Source of the DNA: Trebouxia sp. TZW2008
Taxonomy: Eukaryota > Chlorophyta > Trebouxiophyceae > Trebouxiales > Trebouxiaceae
Direction of reading: 5' to 3'
NCBI GenBank assembly: GCA_002118135.1
Contig: BDIU01000301.1
Location: 205,058 to 269,057 of the forward strand
Length of the DNA: 64,000 nt
The notes under the pieces are model-generated. The model was not told where the DNA came from, searched no databases, and saw nothing but the letters and a program-made list of their open reading frames with translations. A program made the translations under genes and the position numbers. Numbering within the stretch: the first letter of the stretch is position 1; every line of letters begins with the position of its first letter. Positions 37,435 through 49,055 of the stretch are shown here, one piece after another.

Positions 37435-37750
37435 TCATGCCACAGCAGATTTCCAGTTTCTTTCTGCATGTGGCGATGATTTGCTGCTGATTCACAAACG
37501 CTTGCTACAGCTGCGCGCTCGATGTGCAAATCGTCAATCAGATATTGTTCTGTTGGTCGAGGTTCAAATTGACATCAGCAAGCGTCTCATTGATGCCACA
37601 CTGAAGCATGCAATTGAGGCTGAAAGCTGCAAGGTCCACGACTGCATGTTGGCTCACGCTTGCCCTCTGCAACGCATACGTTTAGATGGTCTTGCATTGC
37701 CTCGACTCGGCACATTGACAGCTTGGCTGTAGACGGAGACGACCGGCCGC

Positions 37751-38956
37751 ATGCTTTCCCTTGATCGACAAGTGTTGTATCAGGTCAGATCAACACCGTA
37801 CACGGGAGAAGAGCACGCCAGAGGTGTGTGCAACCGTCATTTCATATCCGCTTTGTGCGCAGACATGCATTGAGCATTGCTTTTGGCAGGGGTGTTCAGT
37901 GTTCAGCATATTTCTCAAGGCACGCTAGTGGAGGCTGCTCACTGCATACAGATGCCTCTTGAGCAGTATCAGCAGCACGGCAGGTCAGCGCCACCAGTCA
38001 GTTGCAAATGCATTGCAAGATTGTGTAGTTGCCTGCTATAGCAAGTGCAGCATCCACAACAAGCCAGTCATCATTTACCGACGGGTCCATGCGAGTCATC
38101 ATGACGCTGCAGATGCTGCATCTGAGATGCATGGATATATACAATAAATTTGCCCCAACTTGGCTGCATTCAGCATTGTTACTGATACTTTTTAGCTCTG
38201 TCTCGAAGCTGTGGTAAAGCTGACAAGACTTGATGTATTTGACATGGAAGCTTGAATTTGGCAAAGCTAACCTGCGTCTAGACTCACATTTTTTTTGTGA
38301 CAGGACGGAATAGCACCCAGGACTACAGGCAAACTTTTGACTGAAAACGTGGGCGTTAGCTCTGCTCTGGTCTACAGTTCGCATCTCTCTGTGTACACAT
38401 GATATCTGGGCACGCTAGCATGCCAATCAGTTGCACAGTCATAGTAGGCAAAACCTCGCCCTGTGATGCTCCTAGCACTGTCTGAAGTGATAGAAGCATC
38501 GAAGGAATGCTTTTGCTTACCACGACCGTGTGACTGATCAGCATGCAAGCGTGTGCTGTTGCACTTCTGCAAGTACCACAGCAGTGACTTCTGTGTACTC
38601 AAAAGGTGACATTGCATGGACGTGTGCATTGCAGGCACACAGTATTGGAGCATTATCTTTTCAAAGGCCTGAGCGGCAACATGCTACTAGCCCTTGGGGT
38701 TGGCTCTTTATTCAACCACAGTCAGACGCCAAATCTTGATTACAGAATTGACCACGATGCACTGGTCATCAAGTACTTTGCAGCCCACAGTATTGCCCCA
38801 GATGAGGAACTTACAATCTTCTATGGCAGTAGCATCTGGTTTGAAGATGCCAAGGGGGAATCTGCTGAAAAGCAGTTGAAAGGCGTGTCCAGCATCAGCA
38901 CAGCGCATGATCACATGGATGATGAAGAAGCATTCTTGGGTCAGCTCACGCTGTAG
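37751..38956 (+). CDS. Minimal SET-domain protein methyltransferase (162 aa)
   Basis: Three exons (37751-37823, 37890-37983, 38635-38956) join in phase to 162 aa, barely larger than a SET domain. SET motif I is ARGVFSVQHISQGTLVEAA near residue 23. Motif III is LGVGSLFNHSQTPNLDY, with the catalytic-core N-H-S. Motif IV is IAPDEELTIFYGSSIWFED, with the closing tyrosine. SET enzymes transfer a methyl group from S-adenosylmethionine to lysine. With no pre-SET, post-SET cysteine cluster, chromodomain or PHD finger, substrate cannot be inferred; histones and non-histone proteins are both possible. The short N-terminus (MLSLDRQVLYQVRSTPYTGE) and the acidic C-terminus (HDHMDDEEAF) are the only additions. 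Confidence 0.85.
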
Positions 38957-40116
38957 TCCAGCAGTCAACAGCGCAGCTGGCTGCAAGTCACAAGCAAGGC
39001 TATTGCTTGCTTTTCATCAGCCGGCAAAATGGGTAGGTTATGTCTGTTGTCATGCTGTTTGAACAAGTCTGCATTGCAAAGCAGCAAGCAAGCAGTTGAT
39101 GGGAGCTTGACTGCATACCCTTATGCTCAGGATTCCAGCAAGGTCTCCAGCGTGTGGCCATATCAGTGGCGTATTGAGCTAATGGCGGGTGAAGAAAGGG
39201 GCTGCAGACCATGTTGTGTGCAAACAAGCTTACATATGTGGCAAATTGAGCTTATGGCAAGTCAAGACGGGGGCCGCAGATGATGTTGTGTGCACACAAG
39301 CTTGCGCCCGAGTAATGAATCTGCCTCACAATGCAGCATGGTAGCCTCAGGCACCATGTATCAACAAATGGCCGCTCTGATGTGCAGTCTAAACATGTTG
39401 TTCACTTGTTTGCCCTGCCAATGATCTCTGCAGGAGGCCATGGAACTAGCCTTGAGGTGGGAGCTTTGCTGAACGGCTTTTGTAGCAGAAATACCCAATC
39501 ACAATGATCACACTTCTGCTGTAAGCACGCAAGCAGGCTGTGACATTGCAAACTGTGCACAATGCGACTGAGCATTGCATGCATGCTGCTTGTGTGCTGC
39601 AGTGCAGCCCGAATTATCAGGCACGCTCAGCAGTATTTTCAATGAGCGACGAGCCATCCAAAGAATTATCATTGCTGCTCGTGATCAAGATCACACAAAG
39701 TTGTCTCAAAGGGTTTGAGCGTTTGTTGTCCAAGGTGGTGACTGATCAGATTCTGCTAATAAGGCATAGAGAACTTGCAACGAAGGCAAAACATCATAGA
39801 CAAAGATGGAGCTGTTGCCGGGTCCCTATATGCATGCGCTTGCATATTCAGATAATGTCAGAGGCCTAGGAAAGGCGTCTAAATTAGTCACGGCCAGACA
39901 CAGCATGTCCAGATTGGCTCTCTTCAGTCAGAGGTTGACATGGCCAAAAAAGTCAATCACACAACATGAGTGTCTCACTTCGACTCAGGCCTACATGATT
40001 TGTCCGGAAACACAATTGCATATGGCAACAGCAACACTTCTACCATGGCATTTCAGAGCCATTGTACATCAGAGATTTGCCAGTCTGTGCTTGCGTCAAG
40101 CCTGTGATGAGCTTCA
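38957..40116. other. Intergenic region between convergent SET and dehydrogenase genes, no gene seen
   Basis: About 1.16 kb. A diverged direct repeat lies near 39170-39205 and 39238-39300 ('ggc(g/a)tattgagct-aatggcgg/aagt' and 'gcagaccatgttgtgtgcaaacaagctt' against 'gcagatgatgttgtgtgcacacaagctt'). No conserved open frame on either strand. Confidence 0.5.
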
Positions 40117-41823
40117 TCATTGCTTGAACACTCTGCGCAGCAGACAGACTCGGGCCATAACCTGAATGCAAGCAAAAGTGAAATGAGCGTTGTAAATGGC
40201 CATGCTGTATCCATCTGTCTCACAGAGCTTTATGAGGGTTTGCACAATTGTGCTTGACGCATCAGCGGAGGGATATATGCAAGGGTCTGCAGCTCTTCCA
40301 TGCAAATCATGCAAACTGTATGCCATACTCAGATGCATGCCGCACGGCCCCACTGAAGCGCTCGTGACTGGAGATAAACAGAATGCAGCTAGCAGCAACA
40401 GCTTACCTGGGCGAATTGCGCTCATCAAGTCGCTTGCATTGGCACCCATGTCAGTGGCGACAAAGCCTGGATGCAAGCTGATGACCTTGAAGTCTTCCTT
40501 CTTCAGGTCATTTGCCAGAACAGTGGTCTCTGCACCAAACGGAACAAGATCTGAATGATGTCACAATTGTGACAGGATTGCATAGCGTTTGGGTCCTAGA
40601 AAGCGTTTGTGCATTGCATGACACAGCAAAGTTGTGCTAGTGCTATGCAACCTGCATTTGCCTACAAGGCAGCATGACAGCTCATTTCAGTGACATCCAT
40701 TGTCTGGCACGCAGCTCCCCATGCATGAAGCCGTGCTGAGCTCACACTTGAGCTCAGGTGTGACTGAGCTGGCAGCAAGTGTCAAAGCTGCGGTTGAAAC
40801 CTAATTAGATCTAAGCAAAAATGCACCAATGCACTGCACTGGCTGGATGTCTTTTCGAGCCAGTGGCTCAGACTCACCCATGTTGAGTGCAACTTTGGAG
40901 GCTCGGTAGCTGAGCGCCATGCCTGCATCTGAGGGTCTGTTGTCATGAATAAAAGAGGCATTTTGAGTCAAGCAGCCGGCATCAGAGCTCATGTTGATGA
41001 TGGTCTTCTTGCTGCCTTGCTTCAGCAGTGGCAGAAATGCCTTTGTGATGGCAAATGTCCCGACAACATTTGTCAAAAGGACATGCTTCATGTCTTCCAA
41101 ATCCCTGCAAGCATTGCAAATGCCTAATGTTGATGGTGGTTTTGCCATTGCTCAAGCAAAATAGGAATGCCTTGGTGATTGCAGATGTGCCGACAACATT
41201 GGTCAAAAGGACATGCTTCATGTCTTCCAGATCCCTGCGAGCGATATGATTTACTTGAGTCAAAAACGGTGCTTGCGCACAGTCCAGTCGTGAGCAGTCT
41301 AGGCACAGCTTGCACTGTAGACGAAATGCTGCAGGCGTGTGCTGCATGCGTGAATTCGCAAGGCAAAATGCTGAAACTTACTGGTCCTTGATTTGGGCAA
41401 AGGTTCCAAGCACGCCGGCGTTGTTGACCAGAAAATCCACGCCGTTCTTGTGCGCCGTCTGAACAGCGTCGAAAGCAGCCTGCAAGCATCATGAAACGTC
41501 ACGAGCTTGTGCGCAAAGCGTTTCGAACTTTGTGTTTGCTGTTGGCTGACATACCTTTATGGTATCGGTGTCGGACAAGTCCAAAGGTGTAATATACAAA
41601 CGATCTGCGTACGTCTGCGCCAAGTTCTGCAGGTCTATTGCGTTTGCGGGATTCCTGGCCCCGGCGACCACGACCGTTCCTGGTGTGCTTAAAATCTGCA
41701 GATATGTCAAAGTAAGTGCAGATCTGGTAGACCTGGCGATCAAATTGCCAGACTCACCTGCTTGACGAACTCAAGCCCGATGCCGCGGTTTGCGCCTGTG
41801 ACGACCCACGTAGTGCTTGCCAT
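40117..41823 (-). CDS. Short-chain dehydrogenase/reductase (274 aa)
   Basis: Six minus-strand exons (41758-41823, 41555-41695, 41382-41479, 40878-41104, 40407-40529, 40117-40286) join in phase to 274 aa. It starts MASTTWVVTGANRGIGLEFV, the classical Rossmann cofactor motif TGxNxGIG. NNAG lies in exon 3 (DFLVNNAGVLG), the catalytic serine region is INMSSDAGCL, and the catalytic pair is Y-x3-K in LSYRASKVALN. The PGFVATDMG after the active site is typical. The GANRG form and the overall shape resemble carbonyl-reductase-like and C-factor-like SDRs that use NADPH; the substrate is unknown. Exon 4 has a partial copy directly upstream. The gene is divergent from PIF1 and convergent with the SET gene. 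The last exon (after the G of CCAG) is less conserved and less certain. Confidence 0.87.
41115..41245 (-). repeat. Exon echo of dehydrogenase exon 4
   Basis: Directly upstream (in gene sense) of exon 4, a copy runs ggatctggaagacatgaagc, atgtccttttgaccaatgtt, gtcggcacatctgcaatcac and so on, with its own cag acceptor. It stays open through the KAFL segment, then diverges and runs straight into the acceptor of the real exon. No donor follows, so it could only be skipped or read through. Confidence 0.9.
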
Positions 41824-42421
41824 TTCGCTGGGAGTTCCGACACAAAGCGGCTTGTCAAGTTATTCAGCGTTGAGTGTGTAGCGATACTACTGCGCCGCAA
41901 CGGATCAGTGCATCATGCAACTGTATGCAATGAGAGTGCCACGGCAGATGCGCATGCGGTGCGCAGGATGCGCATCATGTCGACCGGTCTTTTCGCTTCT
42001 GCGGACGCCAAGATTTGCATGTGTCATCTGAATCTTTCACATGAACATGCTTTTTTGTAATGCATGAGTAAGCGATGCTTGCAAGACTGCTGAGCGTTGA
42101 CTGCCGAGACTTGATTGCACTGCGTTAGTATACACGTCAGGATACAGGCGCGAAGAAGCTATGTGCTTGGCACTCTTTCAGCGTGAAGCCAACCAACAGC
42201 GTTGAACGCCTCAGGCTCACGGGTCTATAATTGTGAGCATGGCCACTTTGACTGCAGATGTAGGTCCAAGTTCAGCCTGCTCTTGTCTCTCACCCACTAC
42301 AAACGCAGCGCCTTGTGTGTAGCAATGTCTTGCACGTTATTGCTTGCAGTTCATGACGTGACAGTCGTCCCTCGCTCAGTAGTTGTGAGCACCAGAGCTT
42401 CAACTGCTACAGCTGCTGCAG
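41824..42421. promoter_or_regulatory. Divergent region between dehydrogenase and PIF1; PIF1 start probably here
   Basis: Must hold both promoters and the unlocated first exon of PIF1. Several plus-strand open frames cover 42202-42420, but none gives an ATG-led exon that I can join with confidence. Confidence 0.4.
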
Positions 42422-45400
42422 GTCAAGGTGCAGTACAGCGACCCCGCTGGAAGTTTCCTGCACACAAGCTCAGCCAAGCAAGTCGAGTTTGCACTGCGTC
42501 ATGGCCAAAGACCTGGTACAGCTGAACTTGAGATCAGCCTGCCGAAAATGGTATGTTGTGATCAACTAGTCTACAAGCAGACAAGCATGCGCTGCAAGTC
42601 CCTTCCTTCCCAAAAGGCTACACTAGCACTTTGTTTACACTGAAGTTCTCTGTATGAAACTCTGCTTGGTCATCATGACAGTAAACAAAACATTGCTGAT
42701 ATGACCGAGTGACATACACAGGTCTTGTGCTGCAGTTGCGCCTGCCAGTGCATCCACCAATGTCACTGCTGGGCAACAACATTAGTCAGGGGCTGCTCAG
42801 CTTGAGGTGGAGCAAGATCAAGCTCGGCTCGGGCAGCAGCATGATGACCAAGACTGTGCAGGCAAGCGTGATTGCAACCTGTCTGCATACAAAGCAAGGG
42901 CACCTTTCATTGGTCCCATCTGCTGGTTCTTCTGCTTGCTTGCCTGCTGAGGTTGACACTAGATGAATGACAAATTGCACTGCACAAGGCCAAAGCCCAG
43001 GCATATGAAAGCAACGACTTCATTACCCCCCCCCCCCCCCCCCCCCNNCCCCCCCCCCCCCCCCCCACAAAGGTGAGGCAAAGCCTGCTGACGGGCTTGT
43101 TTTCTCTCAGGTGTTGCCAGGACCTCTGGTCTTTGTTTTGATCAAAGCTATAGCAGGTCTCAAGCTGTGATCATAAGTGCTGCCAGTAGACTATCTGCCA
43201 CACCAGTGTCACTTTCGTCACTGGCACTGGTGTCACTGAGAACAGCTTTGACTTTCAAAACCGCCCCATGCTTGCAGGTGATGCTGTCCAATGGTGACCC
43301 TCAAGCTTTAAAGAACATGGCAAGGGCAATCAATGCAGTTCTGGCTAAAGCAGCAGACAGACCGCTGCAACATCTGTCCTCAAACACTCAGCAGGTGCAG
43401 CAAAAATCTTCAGCACTTGAGTGATAGTTACTGTGGTACACATTGTACTGTTCAGCCTGGATGCCTGGTGTGGCGCAAATTATGTTTTGCCTGGCTGAAT
43501 GGTTTGTATGCAGCAAGATAAGGCAATAATTCTATAAGCCCCCGTCCTGACGAGAAGAGGGCAAAAAACTTGCTGCTGTTGGATGCTCTGCACTTTTTTG
43601 CGTCACATGGGCACATCATCAGCCTTCCACCTTGAAACGAAGCACAGACAAGCACAGTTTGGCATCAAAGCATATCAACAGGAGGGCGCCATGTATGCCA
43701 ACTTAGCATCAAATGATGTCAACGAGACATGCTAAATTGCTATTTTATATGTATGCAGCCTCATTCAGGTGTTCATGTATATAGTAGACTTACAAACACA
43801 TGTGTCCATATGCAGTAGACATAGATTATTACATTGAGCATTACTGTGTGTGACGCTGGGCAATTTTGCAGTTGGGAGCAGTTGGAATAAAGCGAAAGGC
43901 TAGTGAAATGTCAGGAGTCAACTGGGGCTCAGGCAACAGCAGAGGCAGCAATGCAGACACAGGTTTTCATGCAGGACTTGCAGGCATACATGTACATGCA
44001 TGGTAGACGCATGACCGCTTTGAGCAAGGCTTTCTGTAATGCTCATTTCTTGTCCAGCTGGGCAGACTTGGCATGAAGCAGAAGGCCAGTGAAATGTCAG
44101 CAGTCAGCTGGGGCTCAGGCAACAGCAGAGGCAGCTCTACAGACACAGATTTTCATGCAGGACTTGCAGGCATACATGTACATGCATGGTAGACACATGA
44201 CCGCTTTGAGCAAGGCTTGCCATAATGCTTGAAAGTTGTGCAGTTGGGAGCGGCTGGTATGAAGAGGAAGGCTAGTGAGATGTCAGGGGTCAGCTGGGGG
44301 TCAGGCGCTAGCAGAGGCAGCGGTGGCAGTGCAGCCACAGCAGACAGCAAGGTCAGTCTCTACCACTGACGTCCTGCCTTGTCTTGTTCTGCACTGGTAG
44401 TCTACAATCAAGCAACCAAGTTTGGTTGTTTCACTGGCACATGCAGCGCTTGGGTCCCAACAGCCACACAGGCAGCGCTGGGAGGGCAGCCACAGTCGTC
44501 AGCAGGCTCAGTCTCTTGCACTGACTGGTGGTCATATGATGCAAAGAATAGGACAAAAAGAAAAGAACAAGTCTACGCTGTTAGACGTGTTTGGAGAGGC
44601 CTCAGATAGACTGTGGCGTCGCTTCATTGCTCTTCAAGCTTATGGGGTAGCTACCAACTGATTGACATACATGCCTGACAACATGTGAGCAGTGATCATA
44701 TACATCCACATCTAATCATGCAGGCAAGCAATGAGACTGGCGCTGCTGAAGAGCTGCCGGACCTGTCACAAAAGCAGCGATGAGCTAAAGAGTAGTGCAT
44801 GCATGACTTCATTAATTTTGCATGCAGGCAAGCAATGAGGGTGGTCCAGCTGAAGAGTTGCCAGACCTGTCACAAGAACAGCAAAGCATCCTGGACCAAG
44901 TCAAGTAAGCATTTGAGTCTCTGATCATTGGTCTAAAAGTTGGGAAAGCTTTCTTTGACCATGGAAGCAACTTGATTTGACTGCTGGCAAAGCAGCTTAC
45001 ATGCCCTGATGCTTTTGATTGCTTTAATAGATTGGTGTGAGCCATGACTACCAGAGGCCATTCCGATGATGTCAACAGTGATTGCTGACATGAGATTATG
45101 CAGCAAGCTCAGCACCACAACACAAATATTTCAAATGCAACGTGGAAGCCTGCATTGGCATTGTTTATTACAATGATGTCTGCCTGCAGGGCAGGCAACA
45201 GCGTCTTCTTCACGGGGTGTGCAGGCACGGGCAAGTCCCTGCTGCTGAAGCACATGCTGCGCGCATTGCCCAGGGACACCACCTTTGTTACCGCTTCCAC
45301 TGGCCTAGCTGCCTCTGCCCTAGGAGGCACCACCATCAACGCTTTTGCAGGTTGGGGTTGGTCATTGTCATCTTCTGCTGCATGTTCAGCGTCTTCATCG

Positions 45401-48400
45401 TGTCAGCGCCTCCCTCTGTTATCTTTCTCCCATCAAATTGCACACCAGTGATTTCTGTACATTGGTGCCAACCAGTGCTCTGGCTGCATCTGCCATGGCA
45501 GGCACCACCATCAATTCAGGCCAGAAAGTGCTTCTCCCTCACTGCTTTGAGTCATGTCATTCAGTTGCCTCTGTCCTGACAGGCATCACCTTTCATCTGG
45601 CTTGGTTGATGCCGATTGTCTTCTCCTTGTTCCCTGTGCTTGAGTCTGTCCTGACTGAATATTGCCAACTGCTACTTCATCCCTTAGCCTGCTCTCCAAA
45701 TTGGTGGCCCTTCTCGCAGGCATTGGGAAGGGCGAAGGGGACCTAGGGCAGTTAGCCAAACTGGCCTCCCGGCCTGATGCCGCTCAGCGCTGGCGCAGGG
45801 CTAAAGCCCTGGTCATCGATGAGGTGCCCTCTTCCTCTTCTGCTGCTGTTTTCCCTGATTACCATTGTCGTATGCCTGCTAGTCAGGTTCATGTTTCTGT
45901 TGAGTGTGTGCTTTGGTCCAAGGCCACTAACAGTGCCATAATTGACATAGACAAACATGCTCACTCTACAGTCCTCCTCAAAGATACAGACAGGTGAAAC
46001 ACTCAATGTGTTCAGACTGTTTGAGGGACTTTGATGTTCAGCATGAAACAGCAGCCTTCGGCCATCACAGTTGCAGGTACTGCTATTCAGGAAAAGCCTT
46101 GACATGCCAAGCACAAAGTAGCAGCCATTGACACCCACTGCAGCACGAATTCTTGAGAGATGTCAGCTTCTACAATATTGAAGCACACCAGGTGTGTAGG
46201 TGTGCTTTGTCTTGGCCTTGTCGCAGAGATCAATGATCGAGGGCTTAATGGCGCTCTGTGAGCCTTGGCCAGGGGCGTTTGGGGATATGATAGCCCTCTC
46301 ATGGCATCAGCTCAATAGTGTCAGAGAACAGCAGGTTTGAAGCTGAGATTGCGAACAGCTTTTGCTGCAGATCTCGATGGTGGATGGAGGGCTGTTTGAT
46401 GCGCTAGAGGCCCTGGCCAGGGGCGTCAGGGGAAATCACGAGCCCTTTGGTGGCATTCAGCTCATACTCGCAGGTGACAGCTGTACACACCCACTGCTGT
46501 CATGCTTCATGTTTCAGGCATCCGTGTATCCTCATTTGCTGGTGAGGTGCAGCCCTTCATGTGTGCCTTGTCCATGAATAGCCTAGAACTGCTGAAGGCC
46601 AGACTCCTTGCTGGCACACGGTTGCATCCATGTGGATCCAACCAAGTCGGTGAAGCAGACAAACGTGCATGTAAATCCTCACCAAATGCAAAAGTCTTGC
46701 ACTTTGCCTGTATGTGGAGTTGCATGAGTGCTTCATACATGCCTGACAGGCAGTAACTGTCAATGAACGCTTGACTGAAAACAGCAACACAAAAAACGCA
46801 GGTGACTTCCACCAGCTTCCGCCAGTGGCCACAGGCAAGGGCGCGGCAGCTGCCAGGAAGTTTGCCTTTGAGGGCAAAAGCTGGCGTCATTGCGTACACC
46901 ACTGCGCACAGCTGACACATGTCTTCAGACAGGTCAGCAAACACATCTCCACAAACTTATGTGAAAACATGCAGGGCTATGCACCACTGGAAAAGCTGAC
47001 TCATGTTTTCAGACAGGTCAGCAAAGTCATGTCAGTAATACGATGTCAGCCAGAATGTGTTAGCAAAATCATCTTGGCAGCAGCTGATGGAGTTTATTGT
47101 AGAGCTGTGCACCACTGTGCGCAGCTGACTCATGTCTTCAGACAGGTCAGCAACATCACGTGGCAGAGATGTAAAGCAATGCACACAGCCCTACAGAGGT
47201 TACTACATTGACACTTATGTCAGCAGCATATTGTGAAGAGGATGGATGTCTCCTGCACACCGTCAATCCGTCATGTCTTCAAGTCGGTCAGCAATATTAT
47301 GTGAAGGAATGTGAGCTGTAGATTGCTGCGCGCGGCTCACCCATGCCTTTAAACAGGTCAACAATATCATACGCGTGAACAGCAGCAGCATGATCAGCAG
47401 CATCATGATATGTGGCAGTATAATCAGTTCTATCACTCTGGTTATTCTGTAAGTGTGTACAATCTTCTTTTCAAGAATTTCAAAGTCTTCTGACAGCTGA
47501 GTGTTCTGGTATTCAGGCTGACAGGGAGTTTGTGGACATCCTTGCTAGCATCAGGGCTGGTCGGTGCAGCCCTGAAGGTAGCACAGTGCAGCAGCTGCAG
47601 GGCCGTTGCGGGCAGCCCCTGGACACCTCTGATGGCATCCTGCCGACAAAGGTATTTGCCTCCCCTTGGTCTTTTTCTTCTCATTGTTGTTCTTCCTGTT
47701 CAGCACATCCGTCCAACCTCTTCTTCTTGAGACTTCTCAGCTACAGGGCTCCTGCAGACAGGCCCTGGACGCGTCTCGCGGCATCCTGCCAAATCAGGTA
47801 TATGCCTTTCATTCGCTCATCAATCTTGTTTTACTTCTTCTTCTTCAACATGAGTTGCTGGACCAAGTCTTCTTCTACCATTCTCAATCGCCCTCAGTTG
47901 CGTAGCCTTCACAACAGTACTTCCAATTGCTGCATGGATTGTGTTTGCCCAGGACTTGCCCAACACGTCACAGGTTTTGGCCTGCTCACCAGTAGCAACA
48001 TCCTGAAAATGCAAGACAATGACTTCTGTTTCCCGTCTAGATACAGATGTGTTCACTATACTTTCATTGCCATTTTATGGCACAAGCGATCAGACTTGTT
48101 GTGTGACTGAAGCATGTAAAAATCTCCTCCTCCTCCCTCCTTGTAACGCAAAGGTCTTCTGAGCGCCAGGACACTGCTTGAAGTACAGATTTACTCTACT
48201 GATATGAGCTTGACACGAAGGCAAGTTGCTACCATGTATCAGAAGTGGTGCAGCAGCCATGTGTGAACTTTTATTGCACTGCAGTTGTAGGGTGCAATGC
48301 ACATGCTTTGCCGAGGCAAACTTGCTTGCCTTGTAGTTGTACCCTCACAGGGAGGTTGTGCCTGTGGTGAATGCACACCAGCTGGCAGCCTTTTTGCAGT

Positions 48401-49006
48401 GCAGCGCTTAGTCACATTGCATCCCTGTGTCAGATGAATACATGTTGAAGCAAGCTTTTTTGCACTGCAGTTGTACACTCACCGAAAAGATGTGGGTCTT
48501 TTGAATGCACACCAGCTGGCAACCTTGCCGGATGCAGCAGTATGCTGCTCAAGCCATGGGTGTCAGTATCGGCACGTTCGACTGCACACAAGCTTGCCCA
48601 AACACTCTTTTGTAGGAAATTATAGAGCACACGACAAACTGAGGCTGAAGCAAGCCACATTATGTTGCAGTTGTACACTCACAGGGAGGATGTGGATCTG
48701 GTGAATGCACATCAGCTGGCAGCCCTTCCTGGGGCGCCAGTGCGCTATGTCGCTCAAGACATGGGCGCTAGTATGGACATGCTCAAGGCAGCCTGCCCTG
48801 TAAGTCCCTTTGCACACGACAACTCTGCCTACTTGAGTGCCGATTGTGCCTGTCTGTGTGTCAGCCAGGGGTAGCAGTACGCTACGCTGCTCAATGCATG
48901 GACGTCATTGTGGAGCTCCTCAAAGCAGCCTGCACTGTAAATCTCCTGTGCACATAAGCAGCTTGCTTGCTTGCCTAGTGTGGCAACTTATCTTTCTCCG
49001 TGCAGC

Positions 49007-49055
<49 letters not shown>

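Noticed and set aside
43111..43156. Extra PIF1 exon ([15 protein letters not shown])
   Set aside because: It has acceptor and donor but would break phase with the exon at 43278, while exon 42736-42861 joins 43278 directly in phase.
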